Positions 1 to 6,424 of a stretch of DNA of 9,275 bases are shown one piece after another. Position 1 is the first letter of the stretch; each line of letters begins with the position of its first letter. The notes under the pieces are model-generated. The model did no database searches and was not told the DNA's origin. It saw only the letters and a list, made by a program, of their open reading frames with translations. The DNA comes from JBCDGZ01 sp038750655 (lineage in GTDB: Bacteria; Bacteroidota; Bacteroidia; Chitinophagales; Saprospiraceae). Location: contig JBCDGZ010000213.1 in NCBI GenBank assembly GCA_038750655.1, positions 1 through 9,275 of the forward strand, in the 5' to 3' direction. Position numbers and translations under genes: made by a program.

Positions 1-48
1 AGCGCTGATGGTACTGCCACTAGGTGGGAGAGTAAGTCGCTGCCAGCT
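1..48 (+). rRNA. rrf: 5S ribosomal RNA, 3' end (partial)
   Basis: The first bases match the conserved 3' third of bacterial 5S rRNA: GATGGTACTGCC, then GTGGGAGAGTAAGTCGCTGCCAGC. These form helix IV/loop E and the 3' strand of helix I. The 5' two thirds of the gene lie before the window. A strong hairpin terminator follows within about 15 nt, as expected at the end of an rRNA operon, so 16S and 23S genes are presumably just upstream. The exact mature 3' end is uncertain by a few bases because the pairing 5' strand is not visible. Confidence 0.87.
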
Positions 49-60
49 CAAACTAAGCAA

Positions 61-98
61 AAGGCTCAACAGTAATCTGTTGGGCCTTCTTGCGTTTT
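61..98 (+). terminator. Rho-independent terminator of the rRNA operon
   Basis: A 12-bp stem, AAGGCTCAACAG (61-72) with CTGTTGGGCCTT (77-88), contains one T-G wobble, is closed by a TAAT loop, and is followed by CTTGCGTTTT. It directly follows the 5S rRNA 3' end. Read on the minus strand, the same stem is followed by TTGCTT, so it might also stop transcription arriving from the convergent lipoprotein gene. That second role is inference. Confidence 0.88.
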
Positions 99-147
99 AG
101 GTGCCTTTGAAAACTACTTTTCGCTGCAAGCGATAATTCTTGTTTTA

Positions 148-705
148 TCATTTCTTTATTTGTACACTCACCCCCAGCACCCGCTCCTCTGCACCTACGA
201 CTTTTTGTCGACTTTGAATGGAGTAGCCTTCGTCAGCCCTATACTTGAGCACTTGCTGAGAAGTATTAATTGCATTAGAAGAGGTATTTTCAATAGCAAT
301 ATGTAGTACTTGGCCATCTTTGAAATCAATAACCAAGGATTTTGTGCGCAATTTATCGTCGAGTGCATGGTATTGGAGCTGCTGTAGCTGTCCCGCTGTA
401 TTCAACGTGCTGTCGACTTCATAGCGATCTAACCAGGAGGCTTTGTTGATGTCTGAATCCGCAAAAACAGCTAATTCTTCCGCGAAATCGATCTCATCAA
501 TGAGTTTAGTTTCTGTCTTTCCATTGATGGTCGTCGTTTTTTCTGCCTGCTTGTATTTTGCCAGAGCTTCTTCCTGTTCTTTGAAGTATTGCTTCAAGTC
601 AAAAAACTGACTTTGTTGGACCGCCGTCTCCGGAATATCAGTACAACTACCTAACAAGAAGAGTTGAAGTAAAAAGATAGGGAATAGGAGATGTTTATTT
701 TCCAA
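148..705 (-). CDS. Predicted outer-membrane or periplasmic lipoprotein of unknown function
   Basis: This is a 185-aa protein with a lipoprotein signal peptide: charged start MENKH, hydrophobic stretch 6-18, and lipobox LLGSC with the lipidated Cys at 21. The mature part (about 165 aa) is hydrophilic. It begins with a likely helical, Glu/Lys/Gln-rich segment (about 35-60), includes the sequence DINKASW (about 85-91), and ends in a probably beta-rich half (about 105-185). I recognise no named domain, although it has the look of uncharacterised lipoproteins common in Bacteroidota. The start is TTG: the only nearby ATG (716-714) is followed at once by TAG, and the TTG places the signal peptide correctly. 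It begins 11 nt after the gpmI stop, so the two are probably cotranscribed. It converges on the rRNA operon. Confidence 0.82.
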   Translation of the reverse strand: MENKHLLFPIFLLQLFLLGSCTDIPETAVQQSQFFDLKQYFKEQEEALAKYKQAEKTTTINGKTETKLIDEIDFAEELAVFADSDINKASWLDRYEVDSTLNTAGQLQQLQYHALDDKLRTKSLVIDFKDGQVLHIAIENTSSNAINTSQQVLKYRADEGYSIQSRQKVVGAEERVLGVSVQIKK

Positions 706-716
706 GAGATCTACAT

Positions 717-2249
717 TTAATCTGTTAAAAGAATTTTACCATCCATACTAGCGGGTTGTTCTATACCCATAATGGCTAGGATAGTTGGCGCAACATCGGC
801 CAACCGCCCATCCTGTAGCCCCCCGGCCGATGGCGGCTGAGTCAAATAAAAACAAGGAACCGGATTCACCGTATGAGCCGTATGGGGCGAACCATCCGAG
901 TTGATCATAAAATCCGAATTCCCGTGATCGGCAATAACAATCGCCGCATAATCATGCTCCAATGCACAGTCAACCAATGTTTTCATACACTGATCAACCG
1001 TCTCGGCGGCCTTGACCGCCGCAGAGAACACCCCCGTATGGCCAACCATATCAGTATTGGCATAATTGAGACAGATAAAATCAGGGCCATTATCCCGTAT
1101 ATCCTGGGTGATGGCATCCGTGATTTCCATCGCGCTCATCTCCGGCTTTAGGTCATAGGTAGCGACCTTGGGAGAGGGAATCATCAACCGTCGTTCGCCC
1201 TCGAAGGGCGCTTCGCGACCACCGGAGAAGAAAAAGGTAACGTGAGGATATTTCTCTGTTTCTGCAATTCGCACCTGGCTTTTGCCCAACCTCGATAAGA
1301 CCTCCCCCAAAGTATCCTGGATATCATCTTTGGTAAATAAGACCTCGACGCCCTTGAAGGTATGGTCATAACGGGTCATCGTCAGATATTTCAAATCCAG
1401 TTTCTGCATACCATAATCCGGCATATCTTGCTGGCTCAATACTTCGGTAATCTCGCGGGGGCGATCGGTTCGGAAATTGAAGCAAAGCACCAAATCGCCA
1501 TCTTTAATGGTGGCCTTCGGCCGGCCTTGGACATCTACGCAGCAATAAGGCTCCAAAAACTCATCCGTAACCCCTTCTGCATAAGACTGCCTAACCGCCG
1601 CGCCAATATCTGTAATCGGCTGCCCCTCGCCTTTAACCAATAAATCATAAGCCTTTTTGACCCGCTCCCATCGTTTATCGCGGTCCATCGCATAGTAACG
1701 GCCAATGACCGAAGCAATCTCTACCGGCTTCCCCTCAATGTGTGCCTCTAGTTGACCTAAAAAGTCCACCCCGCTCTGCGGCGCACAGTCCCGCCCATCT
1801 GTAAAGGCGTGGATAAAAGTTTGTGGGATGCCCTGTTCTTCGACAATATCGCACAGCGCCATCAGGTGATTGATATGGGAGTGTACGCCACCATCCGAAA
1901 CCAAGCCCATCAAATGAACCGCTTTTTGCTGTTCCCGAGCGTATTGCAGTGCTTCCTGCAGTTTAGGATTGCTGTGCAAGGTCCGCTCCCGAATAGCTTT
2001 ATTGATTCTAGCCAACTCTTGGTACACTACCCGACCCGCGCCAATATTCAAGTGACCGACTTCTGAGTTGCCCATCTGCCCTTCGGGCAAACCGACATCT
2101 TCGCCAAAAGTAATGAGTTCAGCGTTTGGGTACTTGTCATACAGGCTATCAATAAAAGGCGTTTGTGCCTGTGCAATGGCGCTGACTTTAGGGTCAGGGC
2201 CGTGGCCCCAGCCGTCTAAAATGATCAATATGAGCTTTTTTGCTTCCAT
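717..2249 (-). CDS. gpmI: 2,3-bisphosphoglycerate-independent phosphoglycerate mutase
   Basis: Interconverts 3- and 2-phosphoglycerate in glycolysis and gluconeogenesis through a phosphoserine intermediate, using two Mn2+ ions; cytosolic. From the ATG at 2249 the protein has 510 aa, the usual family length. Key motifs are in register with the characterised Bacillus enzyme: metal ligand Asp12 in LDGWG, nucleophile Ser62 in GNSEVGH, His123 in SDGGVHSH, TDGRD (150-154), the arginine segment GRYYAMDRDKRW (183-194) and FRTDRPRE. C-terminal alkaline-phosphatase-superfamily metal motifs follow: NTDMVGHTG, ADHGNSD and HTAHT. A longer reading from a TTG at 2294 adds 15 residues before LDGWG and is unlikely. 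No clear Shine-Dalgarno precedes the ATG, which is normal for Bacteroidota. Probably the first gene of a two-gene unit with the lipoprotein. Confidence 0.97.
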   Translation of the reverse strand: MEAKKLILIILDGWGHGPDPKVSAIAQAQTPFIDSLYDKYPNAELITFGEDVGLPEGQMGNSEVGHLNIGAGRVVYQELARINKAIRERTLHSNPKLQEALQYAREQQKAVHLMGLVSDGGVHSHINHLMALCDIVEEQGIPQTFIHAFTDGRDCAPQSGVDFLGQLEAHIEGKPVEIASVIGRYYAMDRDKRWERVKKAYDLLVKGEGQPITDIGAAVRQSYAEGVTDEFLEPYCCVDVQGRPKATIKDGDLVLCFNFRTDRPREITEVLSQQDMPDYGMQKLDLKYLTMTRYDHTFKGVEVLFTKDDIQDTLGEVLSRLGKSQVRIAETEKYPHVTFFFSGGREAPFEGERRLMIPSPKVATYDLKPEMSAMEITDAITQDIRDNGPDFICLNYANTDMVGHTGVFSAAVKAAETVDQCMKTLVDCALEHDYAAIVIADHGNSDFMINSDGSPHTAHTVNPVPCFYLTQPPSAGGLQDGRLADVAPTILAIMGIEQPASMDGKILLTD

Positions 2250-2603
2250 TAGAAGGTAAAGTATTGAGGAAATTAGCGTATTAAAAGGCCCCAAAATACC
2301 ATTAAATCAGCCCAGATTAAAATATTTAACTAAGGGTATATACTTTAACAATTGTTTAAGGCGTTTGGATGGAGGATTTATCGAAAAAGGAAGCGATTTT
2401 GACCGATTGATGTAAAATATTTCACTATCAGGGCATAACAAATTTAAATAAAACTAAATCGGTGACATTTCCCACCTATCTACGTCCAAAGAATGTACTT
2501 TTACCCAATTTTCATTTGTAGATCATAAGTAATAAGTATAGCTTTATTACCAAAGATGGTTTCTGGCATAAAGTTGGAACCAATAGAAATAAAACCTAAT
2601 ACC
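2250..2603. other. Divergent intergenic region between gpmI and the DUF4783 gene
   Basis: This 354-bp AT-rich spacer separates two divergently transcribed genes and must hold both promoters. On the plus side a good Bacteroidota-type promoter is visible (2515-2546). On the gpmI side I see AT-rich sequence but no box fitting TAnnTTTG at proper spacing; the nearest is TATTTTG near 2295-2302, one base short. No tRNA, convincing ORF, riboswitch-like fold or strong terminator is seen. Confidence 0.6.
2515..2546 (+). promoter_or_regulatory. Bacteroidota-type promoter for the DUF4783 gene
   Basis: TTTG (2515-2518), a 20-nt spacer, then TAGCTTTA (2539-2546), seven of eight positions of the Bacteroidota -7 consensus TAnnTTTG. 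Transcription would start near 2552, giving a leader of about 50 nt before the ATG at 2604. It is assigned from consensus and position only. Confidence 0.5.
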
Positions 2604-2984
2604 ATGAAAAATCTGCTGTTTATCATCTTTTTAGCGCCTGCACTGATGGCTCAGGATGCTAGTTTGAACAAAATATCGCAGGCCATCGGGAACGGAGATG
2701 CACAGACTTTGGCTCAATATTTCGACGAAACGGTCGAAGTAGCCATTCTAGACAATGAAGATATGTACGACAAAGCGGAGGCTCAGAGAGTTGTTGCTGG
2801 TTTTTTCAGCAAGCATGACCTGAAGTCTTATAATCAGGTCCACCAGGGAGTTTCAAAGAAGGAAGATTCCCAGTACTCCATCGGTAAACTGGTTGCTGCC
2901 AACGGAACTTTCAGAGTATATGTTTACATGAAAATCGACAATGGTCGACATATCATTCAAGAGTTAAGATTCGATAAAGAATAA
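2604..2984 (+). CDS. Secreted DUF4783 family protein
   Basis: This 126-aa protein starts at the ATG at 2604, which begins an export signal (MKNLLFIIFLAPALMA, cleavage probably after Ala16). The in-frame ATG at 2556 would put 16 polar residues in front and is less likely. The mature sequence follows the DUF4783 pattern: ISQAIGNGDAQTLAQYF (about 22-38), VEVAILDNE, an A-Q-x-V-V-x-x-F-F-x-K-H segment (about 60-71), HQGVSK, YSIGKL, FRVYVYMK, and a C-terminal IIQELRFDK. The family is small, periplasmic, typical of Bacteroidota, and probably NTF2/lumazine-binding-like in fold; its function is unknown. It has its own promoter and terminator, so it is probably monocistronic. Confidence 0.9.
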   Translation: MKNLLFIIFLAPALMAQDASLNKISQAIGNGDAQTLAQYFDETVEVAILDNEDMYDKAEAQRVVAGFFSKHDLKSYNQVHQGVSKKEDSQYSIGKLVAANGTFRVYVYMKIDNGRHIIQELRFDKE

Positions 2985-3022
2985 GCGCCTAGATCTCCGG
3001 ATCGCCGCAAAGACATTATACG

Positions 3023-3065
3023 AAAGGGAATGCCTGTTAATCGGGTATTCCCTTTCCTTGTTTTT
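3023..3065 (+). terminator. Terminator of the DUF4783 gene, inside the 3' end of the convergent gene
   Basis: A 14-bp stem, AAAGGGAATGCCTG (3023-3036) with CGGGTATTCCCTTT (3042-3055), has two wobble pairs and a 5-nt loop and is followed by CCTTGTTTTT (3056-3065). The stem lies 39 nt after the DUF4783 stop. The loop contains the stop codon of the minus-strand TIGR02757 gene (3037-3039). The right arm and T-tract are part of that gene's last codons. The T-run lies only on the plus-strand side, so it should act for the plus-strand gene. Confidence 0.82.
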
Positions 3066-3825
3066 CTAATACCCCCACCCCAAAGAGCGCAAAGTCATAT
3101 TTGACGGGGTCCTGCGGATCGAATTGCCGCAGTCGCTCGGTCAATTCCAAAACGGCCTTCCAATCTCGTTGCTTTCGTTCTAATAGGCCATAGCGGCGGG
3201 CGATCCGCTCGACATGTACATCCAGCGGCATCAGCAGCTGAGCAGGACGAATCCGCTTCCACAAGCCAAAATCAACACCCTTATCATCCTCACGAACCAT
3301 CCAGCGTAGGAACATATTGAGTCGTTTGCAAGAAGAATTGCGAGCAGGGGTAGCGATGTGTTTTTGGGTGCGTTGTGGGAAGTAGGGGAGGGAGAAAAAA
3401 TCCTCGCGAAAGCCAATTAAAGCCTTTTCGATGGTTGGAGCCTCCGAGGGGAGATGGCGGGCGAAAGCCTCTTCGAGGCTGTTATGCTGGCGGTAGTAGT
3501 GCTGTAGGTATTCCAGAAAATAGAGGCAATCGGTGGCCTGAAAGGTCCGGTGTTTAAAACCCAGAAAAGCCTGCCGGTCTTTTTCGTTATGGTTGACGAT
3601 GAAATCGTGCGGAGCATGGTCCATGAGCTGCATCAGCTCATTGGCCTTATTGATAATGGTTTTGCGCTGGCCCCAGGCCAGTATGGCTACCCAAAAACCA
3701 CTGATTTCAATATCCTGAAGCTTAGAAAAACGGTGGGGGATACAAATGGGGTCGTCTTCGATAAATCCGGGCGTATTGTACTGCTGGACACATTGATCGA
3801 GGAAAGATTGGAGGGAAGTCGCCAT
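3037..3825 (-). CDS. TIGR02757 / DUF2400 family protein
   Basis: This 262-aa cytosolic protein matches the uncharacterised TIGR02757 family along its length: DPICIPHRF (25-33), SGFWVAILAWGQRKTI (42-57), HIATPARNSSCKRLNMFLRWMV (156-177), PLDVHVERIARRYGLL (200-215) and FDPQDPVKYDFALFGVGV (235-252). There is no signal peptide or membrane segment. The PLDVHVERIARR segment resembles the catalytic-Asp segment of HhH-GPD DNA glycosylases such as Nth (VDTHI-x-R-V), so a nucleic-acid role is conceivable, but that is inference. The ATG at 3825 is preferred to a TTG nine bases upstream. The last codons form half of the terminator hairpin of the convergent DUF4783 gene. Upstream is a divergent spacer with a candidate small ORF. 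Confidence 0.92.
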   Translation of the reverse strand: MATSLQSFLDQCVQQYNTPGFIEDDPICIPHRFSKLQDIEISGFWVAILAWGQRKTIINKANELMQLMDHAPHDFIVNHNEKDRQAFLGFKHRTFQATDCLYFLEYLQHYYRQHNSLEEAFARHLPSEAPTIEKALIGFREDFFSLPYFPQRTQKHIATPARNSSCKRLNMFLRWMVREDDKGVDFGLWKRIRPAQLLMPLDVHVERIARRYGLLERKQRDWKAVLELTERLRQFDPQDPVKYDFALFGVGVLEKQGKGIPD

Positions 3826-3890
3826 GAATAACAAATTTGTCAGTTAGCTTCCATAAGCCATCAAATGGCGATAAAAGCAGAAGTTGAAAT

Positions 3891-3952
3891 CGGCGTTAGG
3901 ATTATAAATGTTTTGTTCTTCAAGTTAAAAAATATCTCTATCTTTAACGCCG
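3891..3952. repeat. 8-bp inverted repeat bracketing a candidate promoter
   Basis: CGGCGTTA (3891-3898) and its exact reverse complement TAACGCCG (3945-3952) are GC-rich islands in an AT-rich spacer, 46 nt apart. The right arm touches the end of the candidate -7 box (3939-3946) and the probable start region. This could be a split operator or a chance dyad. Confidence 0.4.
3912..3946 (+). promoter_or_regulatory. Candidate Bacteroidota-type promoter before the small ORF
   Basis: TTTG (3912-3915), a 23-nt spacer, and TATCTTTA (3939-3946), seven of eight matches to TAnnTTTG. The predicted start lies around 3952, only a few bases before the ATG at 3958, so the transcript would be almost leaderless. 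It is supported only by consensus and by the ORF behind it. Confidence 0.4.
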
Positions 3953-3957
3953 GAATT

Positions 3958-4038
3958 ATGACTGCAACACTTACATACACACTCGTACTGGCCATCATCT
4001 ACTTTGGTCGTAAAGCCATTGACTTGATCGAAGAATAG
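3958..4038 (+). CDS. Candidate small single-span membrane protein (26 aa)
   Basis: This is an ATG-to-TAG frame of 26 codons, translating as MTATLTYTLVLAIIYFG followed by RKAIDLIEE. It has an uninterrupted hydrophobic stretch (about residues 4-16), then a positive cluster and a short charged, amphipathic tail. That is the layout of a bitopic small membrane protein with its C-terminus in the cytosol. It lies alone on the plus strand between two minus-strand genes, with a plausible promoter just upstream. I recognise no family. It could be a chance ORF; the coherent membrane layout and the promoter are the only arguments for it. Confidence 0.4.
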   Translation: MTATLTYTLVLAIIYFGRKAIDLIEE

Positions 4039-4081
4039 TGCCGCCAAGCACTCCGCCAGTCCTATATCATCTCTCATCTTA

Positions 4082-4843
4082 CTAACGCTGGCTTCCGCCA
4101 GGTTGCTTATACGTTTTGAACTTACCTAAGCCTAGTCGTTGTAAAAAGTGGCATAAAGATACCCTTAATACGCCTAGTCCATATTTGGTGCTGCGTGCCA
4201 GGTTGATCGAAGAAGCCTCTTCGAAGTACTTCGTAGGGCAGGTTACTTCGGCGATTTCAAAGCCGGCGTAAACGATTTGTGAGAGCATTTCATTATCGAA
4301 GACAAAATCATCGGAATTCTCGTTGAAATTGATGCTGGTCAGCACTTCGCGGCTGAAGGCCCGGTAGCCAGTATGGTATTCAGAAAGCTTGTAGTTGATC
4401 AGTAAGTTTTGTACAAAGGTCAACCCACGGTTGGCAATGTACTTGTACAGAGGCATTCCACCTTTGAGGGCGCCCTTGCCCAAAATTCGCGAACCCAGCA
4501 CCACCGGATAGAGGTCTTCTCCGATAATATTGACCATCGTTGGAATTAATTTGGGCGTATACTGATAATCGGGATGCAGCATAATGACAATATCGCCCCC
4601 CAATTCTAGGGATTTGTTGTACAGCGACTTCTGATTACCCCCGTAGCCCTTATTTTTTTCGTGGACGATAATGTGTTGAATACCGATTTCTCGGGCCAGA
4701 TGAGCCGTATCGTCGCTGCTAGCGTCGTCACAAAGGATGACCTCATCGACTAGATCAAAGGGAATTTCCTTATACGTTTTTTCCAATGTCAGTGCCGCAT
4801 TGTATGCAGGGAGGACGACGATAATTTTTTTGCCATTGTACAT
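4082..4843 (-). CDS. Family 2 glycosyltransferase, DPM/DPG-synthase-like
   Basis: This 253-aa GT-A fold enzyme probably transfers a sugar from a nucleotide donor to a lipid or other acceptor at the inner face of the membrane. Visible motifs are the N-terminal strand KKIIVVLPAYN (5-15), the nucleotide-binding CDDASSDDT (38-46), KGYGGNQ (65-71), HPDYQYTP (90-97) at the DXD site, GSR (117-119), and the acceptor-side segment HTGYRAFSRE (157-166). The DXD site reads His-Pro-Asp; I believe this is common in this bacterial subgroup, with Asp92 remaining as metal ligand. It has no C-terminal membrane helices, unlike GtrB/ArnC-type enzymes, so it is probably soluble or peripheral. The ATG at 4843 is preferred to a TTG 18 nt upstream. 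It follows the M3-like gene by 40 nt, probably in the same transcript. The acceptor is unknown. Confidence 0.9.
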   Translation of the reverse strand: MYNGKKIIVVLPAYNAALTLEKTYKEIPFDLVDEVILCDDASSDDTAHLAREIGIQHIIVHEKNKGYGGNQKSLYNKSLELGGDIVIMLHPDYQYTPKLIPTMVNIIGEDLYPVVLGSRILGKGALKGGMPLYKYIANRGLTFVQNLLINYKLSEYHTGYRAFSREVLTSINFNENSDDFVFDNEMLSQIVYAGFEIAEVTCPTKYFEEASSINLARSTKYGLGVLRVSLCHFLQRLGLGKFKTYKQPGGSQR

Positions 4844-4883
4844 TATACGTGCTTTGACCAATTTTAGTGCCTATTCTGATTTT

Positions 4884-6368
4884 TCAGGCTGCTTCAAAGT
4901 CTGTCACAAAAGTAGCTACTTTTTTTATAGTATTATCGTTTGGTGCCCATTTGCTGAAAATCAGGCTTTTACTAGTGTTCGACGCAGGTACTGAAGGAGC
5001 CGATAGGCCTTGGAGAAAATGCGAGAAGGCCATCTTGGGGGCTTCCTGGTATTGTTGCCAACAATAAAGTGCTGACAGCCCGGCGTACAATTGTCGAATA
5101 CCGGAGAAAGGACATTCCCCTATTTTCAATAGCTCTGGTAAGTGGTGGGGAGCATTCCATTCGCCATAAGTAGTGGTCCACAGTGCTTTAAGGTCTTGGG
5201 CGGGGTTGGTGTAAAGGCTTTGCTCGAAGCGATCTCTAACCATAGCCAATTGGAGTTGATCGAGGATTTGTCGCAACTGAATCTTTTGAGCGGTTTGCCA
5301 TTGTTCCTTGTCGATGAAAAAATTGTCCCAATGCTCGCTGCTGATTAGCCGGAGGCTTTGGCCGCTGAATTCGGCGGCGGCCGAAGGCCCTTCGAGCATC
5401 GACTGTTCTGGGTGAAAAGCCGCGTAGAGCCCCCATCCGATCAAATGGAAGAGTTGGGGGAGGGCCTTTGCGGGCTGTGTGGCGTGTAGGGTTAGGTGAG
5501 GAATGCCGCTGAGCGGCATGGGGCTGAGCCGAGCAAGACTGGATTTACTACCTCTGGCTTTGACATGCAGGCGGCGGGCCTCTTGGATAAGCTGAAAATG
5601 ACGGCCGAGAGCCGGATCGATGCTATTCAGGCACTTGGGGACTTTGGCCAGCAATTGCTCCGTCACTCCTCTGGACCTCAGAGAGAGGTTTGGCATCGGA
5701 GCATCGTTGCTCCGCAGCGCCTCTCCCGCAGATAAAATGCGTTCTGTCCATCGATACAACTGTGCCTTTGACACTGGAATTGGCGACGATAAACGGGCAG
5801 AATGATAACTGGCATAATCGGTATAGCCGGTCTGCCGGGCCAAGTGCTGCCGCCGTTCACAGAGTTGGCGTAGAAAATCCTGGGCCTTGTCCTCGCTGAT
5901 TTTTTTTGCACTATTACGGCATAAAAAACCTTGTATTTGAACGATGATTTCTTGCTCTAGAAGGGCATTTTTCTTTCCAAAACGCGCTACTTGCTCCTGA
6001 ATCAGAGAAAGGGAGCCTCCAATGCTTTTTCGAATGGCAGGCGCAAATTCCAGCGAACGACTCAAAATAAGGTGCTCAAATTGCTGGGCTCGGGGCATGA
6101 CCTCCAGGGCTAGGTAACTAAAAGCCTCAAAAATCCGCTCATCCGTAGGCTGCTGCCAGGCACGGAGTAAACGAATATTGTACTCCTCGCGTATCGCAGC
6201 GCGCATCTCCTTGAAATCTGTCCACCAACGGTCGAAAGAGCGGATCTCCTTAATGCGGCGATTCAGCAGTTCATTGTAATAGGGCTTAAGTCTGGACCAA
6301 ACCGTAATACGGAATTCCTGGGGTAGAAATTCCTTTTCTATTGCTCTAGGAGCAAATAAGGTACTCAT
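4884..6368 (-). CDS. Shortened M3 oligoendopeptidase-like protein without the HEXXH site (probable pseudoenzyme)
   Basis: This 494-aa protein is homologous over its length to Bacteroidota M3 (PepF-like) oligoendopeptidases, which are about 560-575 aa. The N-terminus (EFLPQEFRITVW, 13-24; PYYNELLNR, 29-37) and the segments GYTDYASY (181-188), PLSGIPHLTLHAT (285-297) and LISSEHWDNFF (341-351) are clear. At the place of the zinc motif HEXXH it reads His308-Leu-Ile-Gly-Trp312, so the catalytic Glu and second His ligand are gone. The third-ligand Glu seems kept (Glu333). The C-terminal segment carrying the substrate-binding Tyr/His cluster is also altered (CPFSGIRQLYAGLSA, 419-433). About 45 residues of the helical region around 150-165 are missing. 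The frame is intact, so it is a divergent non-peptidase rather than a broken gene; its role is unknown. It lies 56 nt after the DUF5606 gene and 40 nt before the glycosyltransferase. Confidence 0.87.
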   Translation of the reverse strand: MSTLFAPRAIEKEFLPQEFRITVWSRLKPYYNELLNRRIKEIRSFDRWWTDFKEMRAAIREEYNIRLLRAWQQPTDERIFEAFSYLALEVMPRAQQFEHLILSRSLEFAPAIRKSIGGSLSLIQEQVARFGKKNALLEQEIIVQIQGFLCRNSAKKISEDKAQDFLRQLCERRQHLARQTGYTDYASYHSARLSSPIPVSKAQLYRWTERILSAGEALRSNDAPMPNLSLRSRGVTEQLLAKVPKCLNSIDPALGRHFQLIQEARRLHVKARGSKSSLARLSPMPLSGIPHLTLHATQPAKALPQLFHLIGWGLYAAFHPEQSMLEGPSAAAEFSGQSLRLISSEHWDNFFIDKEQWQTAQKIQLRQILDQLQLAMVRDRFEQSLYTNPAQDLKALWTTTYGEWNAPHHLPELLKIGECPFSGIRQLYAGLSALYCWQQYQEAPKMAFSHFLQGLSAPSVPASNTSKSLIFSKWAPNDNTIKKVATFVTDFEAA

Positions 6369-6424
6369 AGTATGTTGCTACTGGTTATGTATGCAAAGTC
6401 GATGGCCGGATTTCCCTATCCTGC

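Noticed and set aside
122..132. CGCT-gca-AGCG mini-hairpin between the 5S terminator and the lipoprotein gene
   Set aside because: The stem is only 4 bp with a 3-nt loop, too weak to call a terminator.
2250..2294. TTG-initiated 15-residue extension of gpmI
   Set aside because: It would precede the conserved N-terminal strand. The ATG at 2249 gives the normal family length and puts Ser62 and His123 in the standard numbering.
4088..4101. CTGGC-TTCC-GCCAG hairpin at the end of the glycosyltransferase gene
   Set aside because: The stem is only 5 bp and no T-run follows on the minus strand, so it is not a convincing terminator.
4566..4577. Glycosyltransferase DXD motif reading His-Pro-Asp, suspected inactive
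   Set aside because: HPDYQY-type sequences are, as far as I recall, usual in this bacterial GT2 subgroup, and the other catalytic motifs are intact.
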